This document shows positions 25,189 to 33,700 of a DNA stretch of 64,000 bases, in pieces. The notes under the pieces were generated by a model. It was not told where the DNA came from, made no database searches, and saw only the letters and a program-made list of their open reading frames with translations. Origin of the DNA: UBA11591 sp040220895 (GTDB taxonomy: Bacteria > Bacteroidota > Bacteroidia > Flavobacteriales_E > Vicingaceae). The DNA lies in NCBI GenBank assembly GCA_040220895.1, contig JAVJVY010000013.1, forward strand, positions 124,001-188,000. The letters are read 5' to 3'. The position numbers were made by a program, and so were the translations under genes. Position 1 is the stretch's first letter. Each line of letters opens with the position of its first letter.

Positions 25189-26825
25189 AGGAAACAGTAA
25201 ATATTAATGTAAGTGGGGTAGTCTTCCACATTGACGTAGATGCTCACCAAGTGCTAAAAGACTACCTGGAAAAGATCAGGTCTTTTTTCAATAATTCCGA
25301 AGAAAGAGAAGAGATCATGGCCGATATAGAAGCACGGATAGCTGAACTTTTTGGAGCCAGAATCAATGAACAGAAACAGGTCATTAGCAAGCGCGATGTC
25401 GAAGACATCATGCAAATCATGGGGCGACCCGAGGAGTTTGCCCCCGAAGAGGACGGCAGTGATCAGGGTCAGCAAAGGCCTTTCGAACCTCATGGCAAAA
25501 TCAGAAAGCGCTTATTCCGTGATCCCGAAGACCGCGTCCTTGGCGGCGTTGCCTCAGGAATTGCAGCTTATATAGGGGTAGATCCCGTCTGGATTCGATT
25601 GTTCTTCGTACTGGGCTTTTTTGGCGGTTTCGTGGGCTTTTTATTTTACATCATTTTATGGATTATCATTCCCGAGGCCAGAACGGCTTCTGACCGATTG
25701 CGCATGAAGGGCGAACCTATCAATGTCGAAAACATCGGCAAATCTTTTAAAGAAGGTGCATCAAAAGTCAACGATCGCATCACAGATCTAAGCAAGGCTA
25801 GTTGGTCAGAAAAACTCGAAAACTTTTTCATTCAGTTCTTTTCTGCCCTGGGTACGCTGATCAAAGGCCTGTTCAAGGCATTTGCTAAAGTGCTTGGTTT
25901 CCTGTTTTTTCTGATCGGAATTCTTCTCGCTCTTGCCATCATTGGTGCCATCTTCTCTTCAGGGACGGTCTATTCAGTAGGCCCCTCGGGAATCTTCTCG
26001 AAGGAATCACTTGATTTTTTAGTGTACTTTTTTAGTTCACCAAGTCAGCTAAGTTGGTCCAAGATTGCTTTGGCAACCCTAATTGCTATTCCGGTCATCG
26101 CCCTGATATTCGGTGGTTTTCGACTATTGTTTGGAGTAAAAGGAAATAGTGGCATTGGTATAGGCTTGAGTATATTATGGTTCCTTGCTCTTTTTGTATG
26201 CCTTGGTATCGCCGTTCAGGTTGGCAGTCAGTTTTCATCCGAAGGCGACGTAAAAGAATTCTTACCCTTGAAAAGTAGTTTCCAGGATTACGTTGTCAGG
26301 TTGGATGAGCAATTGGTCCCAGGAAATGAGTTGATCCAATCATCAGACGAAGACTTTATACTTCATTGGGATAAGTCCAATTTCTACCTGGGATACATCG
26401 ATTTTACCATTAAGCCGGGCATGGGCGACAGTATTGCACTTGAAGTGATAAAAGGCGCTAACGGTCCGTCGTATATGAGGTCGATCGAAACGGCAAAGAA
26501 AATAGATTACCACTGCGATCAAGATGCCAATCTGATTATTATTTACCCCTACCTCAAATTCTCACAGGAAGATAAGATCCGCAATCAATCTGTAAAAGTA
26601 GTAATGCGCCTACCGGTTGGAAAAGTAGTTTACCTTGACCCCAGCCTGGAAGCGGTTCTTTTCGACATAGACAATGTAAGTGGCACCTGGGATCGGGACA
26701 TGCTGGGCAAAAGATGGGTCATGCTCGAAGAGGGGCTGACATGCCTGGACTGCTCGGATATTAAAGGGATAACAAGTCAGGAACTAACAGATCGTCTTAA
26801 CGAAAAAGCCCTAAGATTGAACTAA
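25185..26825 (+). CDS. PspC-domain membrane protein, envelope stress
   Basis: A 546-residue protein. Residues 1-90 form a cytoplasmic domain typical of PspC partners in Bacteroidota (DYLEKIRSFFNNSEEREEI; MADIEARIAELF), and 105-165 are the PspC domain (RLFRDPEDRVLGGVASGIAAY, IGVDPVWIRL, then a helix ending IIPEA). After a linker come three to four further transmembrane helices (about 225-250, 290-315 and 325-350) and a C-terminal about 180-residue beta-rich domain. PspC proteins sense or buffer membrane stress. Regulated together with padR. Confidence 0.85.
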   Translation: MKETVNINVSGVVFHIDVDAHQVLKDYLEKIRSFFNNSEEREEIMADIEARIAELFGARINEQKQVISKRDVEDIMQIMGRPEEFAPEEDGSDQGQQRPFEPHGKIRKRLFRDPEDRVLGGVASGIAAYIGVDPVWIRLFFVLGFFGGFVGFLFYIILWIIIPEARTASDRLRMKGEPINVENIGKSFKEGASKVNDRITDLSKASWSEKLENFFIQFFSALGTLIKGLFKAFAKVLGFLFFLIGILLALAIIGAIFSSGTVYSVGPSGIFSKESLDFLVYFFSSPSQLSWSKIALATLIAIPVIALIFGGFRLLFGVKGNSGIGIGLSILWFLALFVCLGIAVQVGSQFSSEGDVKEFLPLKSSFQDYVVRLDEQLVPGNELIQSSDEDFILHWDKSNFYLGYIDFTIKPGMGDSIALEVIKGANGPSYMRSIETAKKIDYHCDQDANLIIIYPYLKFSQEDKIRNQSVKVVMRLPVGKVVYLDPSLEAVLFDIDNVSGTWDRDMLGKRWVMLEEGLTCLDCSDIKGITSQELTDRLNEKALRLN

Positions 26826-26850
26826 TTACATCTGGGAAAGTACTACCCCA

Positions 26851-26907
26851 GAGGCCGGCGAAAAAGTTTATGTTAGACAGCAATCACCTAATCGCCGGCC
26901 TCTTTTT
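26851..26907 (+). terminator. Rho-independent terminator after pspC
   Basis: Perfect 11-bp stem (GAGGCCGGCGA at 26851-26861, TCGCCGGCCTC at 26892-26902) with a long 30-base loop, followed by TTTTT at 26903-26907. The T-tract faces the padR-pspC side only. Confidence 0.65.
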
Positions 26908-26910
26908 ATC

Positions 26911-27393
26911 TTAGTGCTGATGTCCGCCTTCGCCATGCACATGACCATGAGTGATTTCCTCCTGGGTCGCTTCCCTGACGTCCATGATTTCTACATCAAA
27001 ATGCAGGGTCTCTCCGGCTAGCGGATGATTGAAATTCAAGGTGACTTCCTCACCTTCAATGCCTTCTACGGTTCCAACTTCCATCTGTCCGTTTGCTTCA
27101 GCCTGAATCTGCATACCTACTTGAATATCACCTTCACCCTGGAATTGTTTTTTTTCAACCTTAAACACTTTTTGAGGGTCCAAAACCCCATAGGCTTCTT
27201 CGGGTTTAATCGTGGCCTGGATCTTATCACCCTTGGTTTTGTTCAGTAATTCTTTTTCCAGACCCGGAATGATGTTTCCATTTCCGTGAATATAGGCCAG
27301 GGGTTCGCGACCTTTTGAAGAATCAAGTGTTTGACCATCATTATTCTTCAATTCATAGTGCATTTGCACAACTTTATTGTTTGCTATTGTCAT
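26911..27393 (-). CDS. slyD: FKBP-type peptidyl-prolyl isomerase, SlyD-like
   Basis: A 160-residue cytoplasmic folding helper. FKBP halves (VVQMHYELKNNDGQTLDSS; EPLAYIHGNGNIIPGLEKEL; NFNHPLAGETLHFDVEIMDVR) flank the SlyD insert-in-flap chaperone domain (EEAYGVLDPQKVFKVEKKQF to GTVEGIEGEEVTLNFNHP). The tail ends HGHVHGEGGHQH, a His-rich metal-binding end as in SlyD. An exact -7 element TAAATTTG on the minus strand (27431 to 27424) lies about 30 bases before the start. No partner genes are adjacent. Confidence 0.93.
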   Translation of the reverse strand: MTIANNKVVQMHYELKNNDGQTLDSSKGREPLAYIHGNGNIIPGLEKELLNKTKGDKIQATIKPEEAYGVLDPQKVFKVEKKQFQGEGDIQVGMQIQAEANGQMEVGTVEGIEGEEVTLNFNHPLAGETLHFDVEIMDVREATQEEITHGHVHGEGGHQH

Positions 27394-27502
27394 TATATGT
27401 TGTGGGGATTATAGATGAGGCGCCAAATTTACATATAATCTGTAAAAAGAGGCGAGATCGAAAGCCTTGATTTAAAACCAACGTTAATAGTAGAATTCGA
27501 AT

Positions 27503-28579
27503 TTACTGCATGGTGGCCGCAATGCGATCCACATATGACGTCGCTTCTTCTACCTTTAATTCAGGCCCGCCTTCTACTTGTTCCAGGCCCGTGAATACGA
27601 CCATGGCATTTTTCTCGGGAATCAGAAAAACAAATTGGCCTCCGTGCCCCCACATAAAGGAGTAATTTTTTTGAACGTTTCTCCACCAGTAGTAGCCAAA
27701 ATAGATGTTTTCAGCACCGGCCAATTTGTTTCTTGGGGTCAGCATTTCAGCGATCCAAGCTTCACTGATAAGTTGATTCCCATCTTTTGCTCCACTGTCC
27801 AACACCAGTTGCCCGATTTTAGCCAATTCCCGGGGAGTGGTCATCAGGCCAAAGGCTCCGAGGGTCACATTGTCCTGGTATCGGTACCACGCGTAATTTG
27901 TCATTCCAATTTTTGAGAAAAGCGCACGCTGTGCCAGTACATCGGTATTAAGTCCTGTTACTTCCTGCATCACTGCAGAGAGAAGTTGTGGGTCTCCGTC
28001 TTTGTACAGAAAATGACTTCCTGGAGGATGTTCCATAGGAAGTTCAAGTATGAATTCCACACTGTTACTTTCCCTTTTTTCTCTCAGAAAATCGGTGTGC
28101 TCATCATTGTAGTAGGCGATGCCCGATTTCATGTTGAGCAATTGCTTGATGGTAATTCCCGCCTTTTCTTTATGCCTGTCAGTATAAGTGCGAAGGAATT
28201 GCTCCAGAATATTCGTCAGATAAAGCTCGTTCTGATCGATCAATATTCCACTAAGTAAACCCATGACCTGTTTGGTACATGACCAGACGGCTTGTGGCCT
28301 TGTGCGGTCAATTTCATCCTTTAAGTAGCTCTCGGCAAGTAACTCGCCGTTGCGAAACACCAGCATACTTTTGACGGTCCATTGATCCTCGTCCTGATAG
28401 AGTAATTGGTAAATATTGTCAAGAGCGACGGAATCGACCAGGTTATTCTTGCAACTGCCAACTTGCCATCCGTCACCAATGTCGGGAGGCTGGAAAGAGG
28501 TGTACTCCTTTTTTAATGGTTCTTCTTTCAAACACCCCATAAGCATAAAAGCCAGCGCTATGGAAAAGAACTTTTTCAT
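27503..28579 (-). CDS. Serine hydrolase, class C beta-lactamase-like lipoprotein
   Basis: A 358-residue lipoprotein (MKKFFSIALAFMLMGC, lipobox in LMGC) of the beta-lactamase/PBP-like serine hydrolase family. Catalytic SxxK is SCTKQ, the second motif appears as YKDGDP in place of YxN, and the third is WGHGGQF in place of KTG. Such proteins are usually esterases or peptidases rather than true beta-lactamases. Its start overlaps the upstream barrel gene by 4 bases, so the two are co-expressed. Substrate unknown. Confidence 0.88.
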   Translation of the reverse strand: MKKFFSIALAFMLMGCLKEEPLKKEYTSFQPPDIGDGWQVGSCKNNLVDSVALDNIYQLLYQDEDQWTVKSMLVFRNGELLAESYLKDEIDRTRPQAVWSCTKQVMGLLSGILIDQNELYLTNILEQFLRTYTDRHKEKAGITIKQLLNMKSGIAYYNDEHTDFLREKRESNSVEFILELPMEHPPGSHFLYKDGDPQLLSAVMQEVTGLNTDVLAQRALFSKIGMTNYAWYRYQDNVTLGAFGLMTTPRELAKIGQLVLDSGAKDGNQLISEAWIAEMLTPRNKLAGAENIYFGYYWWRNVQKNYSFMWGHGGQFVFLIPEKNAMVVFTGLEQVEGGPELKVEEATSYVDRIAATMQ

Positions 28580-29331
28580 GTCTTGGGAAAGAATAGGATG
28601 CTTATTCCATGCGAAAGTGTCTTCAATGAAGGTTCATCGCTATAGGTAAAATACCAGAATTGATAAGCGAATCCTATTCTGGGATGGTGCGGATTGACAT
28701 AAAGGACTTCTGCTTGCGTATTATTAAAGACGTTGAAAGAACCCCCTTGAAACGTTCGGTGCTGATCTTTGAAATAGGTGCCCAAACTAAGATCGAAAAA
28801 ATAAGGATTCCGATAAATAGGCGGCCTTGAGACCAAGCCGAGAAGAGAATTTTTCCATCTGATCCTTAAATAGATGTCATCATTTTCGAATGATGCCGAT
28901 GCCACAAAGCCCAAATTGATATTGGTAAAGTAAAAGCTATACCCGCTTTGATGATTGGGGTATAACTGGTAATTATAGTCAACACTGAACCAGGGACCCG
29001 CTTTGAAATAGATTCTTTTTCGATTTTCATAAGCAAAATACGAAAGGTCAATCGGAGTAATTATAAAATTGAGGCCTAGCATTTCGCGAGTGGATAAGGG
29101 GCCCAGGCCGAATCTTCCCTCATAAGTCAAGGTGTGCTTGTTCAGGTCCCAGGAACGACGGTAATTGAATTTAAACAGGGGCCCGGTATATACAAGTCCG
29201 TGATTCAGCCCCTCTTTGATCTGACTTATATCAATTCCCGTGGAAATGGTCCTAAGGGCATCGAAATCCTGTGATCGCGATTCCAGCGTTAGGTGTAAAA
29301 AGAATAGGATGAACAACAGACTTTTTTTCAA
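28576..29331 (-). CDS. Predicted outer-membrane beta-barrel protein, unknown function, TTG start
   Basis: A 251-residue protein started by TTG at 29331, giving the signal peptide MKKSLLFILFFLHLTLESRSQ. The mature part alternates aromatic and polar residues in strand-length blocks (YFAYENRKRIYFKAGPWFSV; YSFYFTNINLGFVASASF), as in outer-membrane barrels. I do not recognise a named family. Forms an operon with the serine hydrolase downstream (4-base overlap). A good promoter with an exact -7 element lies 29 bases upstream, inside the end of the next gene. Confidence 0.7.
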   Translation of the reverse strand: MKKSLLFILFFLHLTLESRSQDFDALRTISTGIDISQIKEGLNHGLVYTGPLFKFNYRRSWDLNKHTLTYEGRFGLGPLSTREMLGLNFIITPIDLSYFAYENRKRIYFKAGPWFSVDYNYQLYPNHQSGYSFYFTNINLGFVASASFENDDIYLRIRWKNSLLGLVSRPPIYRNPYFFDLSLGTYFKDQHRTFQGGSFNVFNNTQAEVLYVNPHHPRIGFAYQFWYFTYSDEPSLKTLSHGISILFFPKT

Positions 29332-29359
29332 GCACAGAATTTCAGAGCGATGTACCTAT

Positions 29360-29391
29360 CAAATTTATCATCTTTCTCATTGCTTCTTCAA
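29360..29391 (-). promoter_or_regulatory. Promoter of the barrel/serine-hydrolase operon
   Basis: On the minus strand: -33 TTG at 29391-29389 and exact -7 TAAATTTG at 29367-29360 with a 21-base spacer. It overlaps the last codons of the gene at 29377-29736. Transcription would start near 29354. Confidence 0.55.
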
Positions 29392-29736
29392 TTCTTTTCG
29401 AAGGGCCTTCTTGCTCTTTTTGTAAACCTTGTATTGTTTTTTATCGAGGATACCTTTTAATTCCCCCTCCATTTGGCGTAATTCCTTCTTTAGAATCAGG
29501 TATTGACCGGTTTCAGAAGCTTTGTTGAACTTTTGGTAATCAAAATCGAGGGTTTGCTTCATGATTAGCATTCCCACCATGATTTTTTGATCCGTGCTCA
29601 AATCCAGATCATTCATTAGCACTGCTATTTCTTTGTCCAGACCGCTGTCTCCATTAATACGAAGCTGGCTTGGTTGGGCAATCAGTGTGCCAACTGAAAA
29701 GAATATGAACAAAATGACTCCGTATAGTTGTTTCAT
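29377..29736 (-). CDS. Small secreted helical protein, unknown function
   Basis: A 119-residue protein from the ATG at 29736 (MKQLYGVILFIFFSVGTLIAQ, a signal peptide). The mature part is two or three charged helices (KEIAVLMNDLDLSTDQKIMVG; LRQMEGELKGILDKKQYK; YKKSKKALRKELKKQ), resembling Bacteroidota periplasmic Spy-like or DUF-type stress helices but without a match I can name. A TACCTTAG -7-like element 4 bases before the ATG supports this start over the more distal ATGs at 29751 and 29769. Confidence 0.65.
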   Translation of the reverse strand: MKQLYGVILFIFFSVGTLIAQPSQLRINGDSGLDKEIAVLMNDLDLSTDQKIMVGMLIMKQTLDFDYQKFNKASETGQYLILKKELRQMEGELKGILDKKQYKVYKKSKKALRKELKKQ

Positions 29737-29904
29737 CTCACTAAGGTACATAAATGAAGGTGTATACATAGAAGCCTTGGCAGGGTTATTTTACAAACAG
29801 CGGTTACAGCAGCCAGAACTAAATTTGAATGAACATTGGATCGTTGAATGCCTGATTGCAGGCGATTTCATTCTCATTAGGTCTTCTCGAGAAACCCCAA
29901 TAAT

Positions 29905-30834
29905 TCACCGCCACTCTACGCGCATAAAGTGTTCCACCTTTTTAAAACGATCGGGTATGGCATTGAGGATGCTATTTCTTATCCCATCTACAAGGCTCTC
30001 CTTGGTGAAACTGTTATGTACGGCAATGGATACCTCACGGACGGGTTCAGGGGAATCAAATCGACGGATGTTTGCTTGATCAAGATCCTCAAGTACCGAG
30101 AGCTCCGGAACCATGGTGTACCCCATGCCTTTACGAACCAGGCCTTTTAGGGCTTCTATCGATCCACTTTGAAATTCGAAGCCTTCCTTAATTTTGCTTC
30201 TCCGGTCCTTGCAAATGGCCAATGCCTGTTCTCTGAAGCAATGCCCTTCTTCCAGAACCAACATTTCTTGTGCATTTAGATCTTTGGTGGTAATGGATGT
30301 AAGCTTTTGAAGAGAATGATTTAAAGGCAAAAAAAGCAAAAAGGGCTCGTAAAACAAGGGAATTTCCCTGATGGAACGCTCTTGCAATGGCGTGACCAAC
30401 AGACCAAGGTCCAGCTTTCCATTATCCAAGGCATTAATGATGTCAGAAGTCTGCATTTCCCTGATCAGTAGCTTCGTTTCAGGGTGGAGCTTTGTGAATT
30501 CGGGAAGAAAAAGAGGTAAAAGATAAGGGGCCAATGTGGGTATGATTCCTATTTGAAATTCCCCCTTCACGGAGGACCTGTCACTGGAAACGTACTCTTT
30601 GATGGAATGACTTTCCCTCAGTACTTGTCGGGCCTTCGAAATTATTATTGCCCCAATCTCCGTTGGCTCAAGGGGTTTTACATCACGGTTAAAGAGTTGG
30701 ACACCCAGTTCATCTTCCAATTTTCGGATCTGCATGGTGAGATTTGGTTGTGAAACGTGGCATTTGTCGGCAGCGGTTACATAATGGCGTTCATTGTCAA
30801 GCGCTACAATATATTCCAATTGTTGAAGGGTCAT
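29905..30834 (-). CDS. oxyR: OxyR, LysR-type hydrogen peroxide sensor
   Basis: A 309-residue LysR regulator. The winged helix is at 1-60 (MTLQQLEYIVALDNERHYV, AADKCHVSQPNLTMQIRKLE, DELGVQLFNRD). The redox pair lies in EEGHCFREQALAICKD with C199 and C208, the exact E. coli OxyR numbering. Peroxide would form the C199-C208 disulfide and switch the protein to an activator. It is divergent from ahpC-ahpD-dps, the natural target set, with 74 bases between starts that hold AT-rich dyads. Confidence 0.94.
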   Translation of the reverse strand: MTLQQLEYIVALDNERHYVTAADKCHVSQPNLTMQIRKLEDELGVQLFNRDVKPLEPTEIGAIIISKARQVLRESHSIKEYVSSDRSSVKGEFQIGIIPTLAPYLLPLFLPEFTKLHPETKLLIREMQTSDIINALDNGKLDLGLLVTPLQERSIREIPLFYEPFLLFLPLNHSLQKLTSITTKDLNAQEMLVLEEGHCFREQALAICKDRRSKIKEGFEFQSGSIEALKGLVRKGMGYTMVPELSVLEDLDQANIRRFDSPEPVREVSIAVHNSFTKESLVDGIRNSILNAIPDRFKKVEHFMRVEWR

Positions 30835-30847
30835 ATTATAAATAATA

Positions 30848-30904
30848 ATTATACAAATATAATAAGTATTGATTTGAATTATAAGATAATTGAAGTGATA
30901 TTTG
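30848..30904. promoter_or_regulatory. oxyR-ahpC intergenic control region: AT-rich dyads and ahpC promoter
   Basis: Two dyads: ATTATA-CAAA-TATAAT at 30848-30863 and ATTAT-AAG-ATAAT at 30878-30890, repeating an ATTAT half-site as expected for a tetrameric OxyR. The ahpC promoter candidate is -33 TTTG at 30873-30876 with -7 GATATTTG at 30897-30904 (one mismatch, 20-base spacer). The second dyad lies between -33 and -7, a position compatible with activation or repression. Confidence 0.5.
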
Positions 30905-30908
30905 TGTC

Positions 30909-31505
30909 ATGGAAAATTTTAAAACAGAAAAAATGAATAATCGCGTACTTAGTTTGGGTTCAGTTTTCCCATCTTTTGACAAAATTGCCGTTACCTCAAG
31001 AGAGAAAGGCAAGGAATTTAACAACGTCACCTCGGACGACCATAAAGATAAAGGGCAATGGATGGTTATGTTCTGGTGGCCAAAGGATTTTACCTTTGTC
31101 TGTCCAACGGAAATAGCGGAATTCAACTACAATTATGGTGAATTCAAAGACAGAGATGTTATGCTATTGGGTGCTTCCACCGATTCGGAATTTGTGCATT
31201 TGGCTTGGAGAAATGATCATGAGGACCTGAGGGATCTTAAATTTCCCATGATTGCAGACACCTCTAAATCATTGGCAGAAGAATTAGGTATTTTAGAGGA
31301 GAGTGAAAAAATAGCCTATCGCGCTACCTATATTGTTGATCCTCAAGGTATCGTTCGATGGGTAAGCATGTATGACCTGAGTGTCGGTCGAAATGTGGAA
31401 GAAGTGCTTCGCGTGCTGGATGCCTTGCAGACAGACGAACTTTGCCCTTGTAACTGGGAAAAAGGTGATGAGACTCTAACACTGAAAGAAGAGCAGTCAA
31501 ATTAA
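30909..31505 (+). CDS. ahpC: Alkyl hydroperoxide reductase AhpC (2-Cys peroxiredoxin, AhpD-coupled type)
   Basis: Reduces H2O2, organic peroxides and peroxynitrite in the cytoplasm. Peroxidatic Cys in FWWPKDFTFVCPTEIAEF (C65 from this start), and ELCPCNW near the end with two resolving cysteines (C179, C181), the CxC arrangement of mycobacterial AhpC that is recycled by AhpD rather than AhpF. GASTDSEFVHLAWRNDHEDL and VSMYDLSVGRNVEEVLRVLDALQ are typical. The ATG at 30909 sits 4 bases after the -7 element and could start a leaderless mRNA. The ATG at 30933 (MNNRVLSLGSVFP) matches the family N-terminus and is an alternative. Confidence 0.95.
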   Translation: MENFKTEKMNNRVLSLGSVFPSFDKIAVTSREKGKEFNNVTSDDHKDKGQWMVMFWWPKDFTFVCPTEIAEFNYNYGEFKDRDVMLLGASTDSEFVHLAWRNDHEDLRDLKFPMIADTSKSLAEELGILEESEKIAYRATYIVDPQGIVRWVSMYDLSVGRNVEEVLRVLDALQTDELCPCNWEKGDETLTLKEEQSN

Positions 31506-31513
31506 TAAAACAA

Positions 31514-31538
31514 AAGCGGGGGAGTCATTCCCCCGCTT
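31514..31538 (+). terminator. Strong hairpin between ahpC and ahpD (attenuator or processing site)
   Basis: 10-bp perfect stem AAGCGGGGGA/TCCCCCGCTT (31514-31523, 31529-31538) with a 5-base loop GTCAT. The forward side has no T-tract beyond TTAAATTT, while the reverse side would be followed by TTTTGTTTTATT. It probably limits or stabilises the ahpC part of the message relative to ahpD and dps. Confidence 0.55.
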
Positions 31539-31550
31539 AAATTTAAATGA

Positions 31551-32141
31551 ATGGAACAAATAACTGTAAACGAAACAGCAGCTGAATTGTTGACCCTGTT
31601 AGGGTTAGCCTCAAACCAAATAACCGACCCTCTGAACGTACTCGGTTTGGTTGATTCAAAGTACTTACGTGATTTGAAAATGAACGTAAAAACTGTTTTG
31701 AAAGGTGAAATGCTAAGTGATAAAGAGATTTCTCTTTTGGCATACGGAGCTTGCATCAACGAAAAGAGTGATACCCTGGCCCAATTCTTTAAGAATCGAT
31801 CCACAGAACATGGAGCGTCTCCAGAAGAACTCTCAGAAGTTGTGTCATGTACTTCACTTCTGAGCAGCAACAACGTGTTTTACCGATTCAGGCATTTTAC
31901 AGGCAAAGAGGAATATCAACAAGTTTCTGCCCGCTTGCGCATGAGCATTATGATGAATCCGGTGATGGGCAAAGAGTTCTTCGAACTCATAAGTCTTGCT
32001 ATAAGCGCCATCAATGGGTGTGAGGCCTGCGTCAATTCACACGAAGAATCGCTCAGGGCATTGGGCACTGATCCAAAGCGCATCTTCGAAGCCGTTCGAT
32101 TGGTATCCGTCATCATAAGCCTCAACAAAGTAATTCCCTAG
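31551..32141 (+). CDS. ahpD: AhpD, alkylhydroperoxidase-like reductant of AhpC
   Basis: A 196-residue protein of the carboxymuconolactone decarboxylase fold. The active site GCEACVNSHEESL shows CxxC at 157-160 and His at 164, matching AhpD (CxxC...H). In mycobacteria AhpD transfers electrons from a lipoamide carrier to AhpC. The preceding gene encodes an AhpC with the matching CxC resolving pair, so the pairing is well supported. The ahpC-ahpD hairpin at 31514-31538 lies just upstream and the dps gene follows 47 bases downstream. Confidence 0.93.
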   Translation: MEQITVNETAAELLTLLGLASNQITDPLNVLGLVDSKYLRDLKMNVKTVLKGEMLSDKEISLLAYGACINEKSDTLAQFFKNRSTEHGASPEELSEVVSCTSLLSSNNVFYRFRHFTGKEEYQQVSARLRMSIMMNPVMGKEFFELISLAISAINGCEACVNSHEESLRALGTDPKRIFEAVRLVSVIISLNKVIP

Positions 32142-32188
32142 CGTCTTTAAAACATTATATACTAACCCTTAAAAATCAATTATACATT

Positions 32189-32656
32189 ATGTCAAACAGA
32201 ATAGGATTAAGCAAAGAAAAAACAGGTGAACTAGCCGAAAAATTGAACACAACCCTCGCACATTATCAAGTTTTTTACATGAACGTGCGGGGATTTCACT
32301 GGAACATTAAAGGAGAAAAATTCTTTGAATTGCATGTCAAATTCGAAGAACTGTACAATGACCTCATTTTGAAGATTGACGAGATAGCTGAACGAGTGCT
32401 TACCTTAGGACACGTGCCTATGCACACGTACACTGACTATTTGCAAACTTCCAAGATCAAAGAGAAAAAGAACTTGACCGATGCAAATCAAACGGTGACT
32501 TCCATATTGGAAAGTTTTGAGACCTTGCTAATCGCACAACGCGAGATACTAAGTGTCAGTGCCCAAGCAGATGACGAGGGGACGAATGCCCTTATGAGTG
32601 ACTACATACGCGAGCAGGAAAAGCTGGTCTGGATGTACAGCGCCTTTTTGGGCTGA
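32189..32656 (+). CDS. dps: Dps, DNA-protecting ferritin-like protein
   Basis: A 155-residue iron-mineralising dodecamer subunit. The ferroxidase site is intact: NVRGFHWNIKG with the His, LHVKFEELYNDLILKIDEIAER with the His, Asp and Glu of the intersubunit site. It consumes H2O2 while oxidising Fe2+. The N-terminus lacks a long Lys-rich DNA tail, so DNA binding may be weak. It follows ahpD by 47 bases and is probably part of the OxyR regulon. Confidence 0.94.
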   Translation: MSNRIGLSKEKTGELAEKLNTTLAHYQVFYMNVRGFHWNIKGEKFFELHVKFEELYNDLILKIDEIAERVLTLGHVPMHTYTDYLQTSKIKEKKNLTDANQTVTSILESFETLLIAQREILSVSAQADDEGTNALMSDYIREQEKLVWMYSAFLG

Positions 32657-32676
32657 TTAAAAAAGGAATTTTTGTT

Positions 32677-33615
32677 TTATAGAAGTACGTCCGCCTCTTT
32701 GCGCGGGCGTTTTTCCAGTTTAAAGTCTAGCTTGACCTTTAAGATTTCGTAAACATTTTCCCTGATCATATCACTCATGTACCCCGTAGGCAGGTCGTTG
32801 GCGTCCGTACCGAAAGGGTGCTCGATTTCTTCTGATATGATCTCGACACCAAACATGGCAAATGCCATGACGCAAACTGCCGGGATGGTCAGCCAGCCAA
32901 AGACATTTACCAGCCCAAAGGGCAGCATAAAAATGTAGATCAACGCAAAGATTTTAATGAAGGTGCTATGCGAAAATGGGATAGGAGTGCGGTGTATGCG
33001 CTCACAACTGGTCATTAAATCTACCATGTCACGCAGGTGATCTTTTAGCTGCGTTTTATCGCGGTCTGTGATAATGTCGGCGTGACCAAGGGCGTGTATC
33101 TCGCTGTATATCAAATTAATGATGGTATTGGGAAGGTGGTCGGTTTGTTCAAGGGACTTGGTGTAGGCCCTGTTCACAAAAATCAAGTGGTCCAAGGCGT
33201 CTTCGTCTCTAAGATGTGACTGCAATGCAATGGCATAATTTGATATGCTTTTTACAAAGAAATTTCTTCGCATGGTGTCATTTACTGGTAACAGTCCATC
33301 CAGACTCATGGCCAGGGTTCTGCTGTCTGAGAGTAATTTATGCCAGGTAATGCTGCCTTCCCACCAACGGTCATACGATGTATTGATCCTGAATACCAGA
33401 AACAGAGAAAGGATGACGCCAATGATGGTGAAGAAAACGGTGTCAATTTTAAAATACCCAGTGAAAAATGTAAGGTTCACATAGGTCATCAGCACCGAAT
33501 AGATCAAGGTAACGGTCATGAACAGGGTAAGCTTCCTTACGTTATAGGCCTGCCTGAAAGTCTTAAAAATGGTGGAAGCCAGGTTATTCCACTTTTTGGA
33601 GTCGTAAACGATCAT
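32677..33615 (-). CDS. Bestrophin-family (UPF0187) anion channel
   Basis: A 312-residue membrane protein of the bestrophin family. Signature elements: FRINTSYDRWWEGSITWHKL in the second transmembrane region, the cytoplasmic SEEIEHPFGTDANDLP near the C-terminus, and four hydrophobic helices (about 30-50, 55-78, 220-240 and 242-262). Bacterial members are pentameric channels for anions or cations. Tail-to-tail with dps. No nearby gene clarifies the ion. Confidence 0.9.
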   Translation of the reverse strand: MIVYDSKKWNNLASTIFKTFRQAYNVRKLTLFMTVTLIYSVLMTYVNLTFFTGYFKIDTVFFTIIGVILSLFLVFRINTSYDRWWEGSITWHKLLSDSRTLAMSLDGLLPVNDTMRRNFFVKSISNYAIALQSHLRDEDALDHLIFVNRAYTKSLEQTDHLPNTIINLIYSEIHALGHADIITDRDKTQLKDHLRDMVDLMTSCERIHRTPIPFSHSTFIKIFALIYIFMLPFGLVNVFGWLTIPAVCVMAFAMFGVEIISEEIEHPFGTDANDLPTGYMSDMIRENVYEILKVKLDFKLEKRPRKEADVLL

Positions 33616-33700
33616 TATTTTTTAATTGAGAGGAATAAAAATAGCAATTTGACCGAAAGAATGGCTTTTGGTTCCTTCCAGCGGCCAACGGATGGCTTAA

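Noticed and set aside
26851..26907. Terminator hairpin as a riboswitch because of its 30-base loop
   Set aside because: It follows the stop of pspC and precedes the convergent slyD stop, so a terminator is the simpler reading.
27503..28579. True class C beta-lactamase (resistance gene)
   Set aside because: The second and third motifs are altered (YKDGDP, HGG) and the protein is a lipoprotein co-transcribed with a barrel, so an esterase- or peptidase-like role is more likely.
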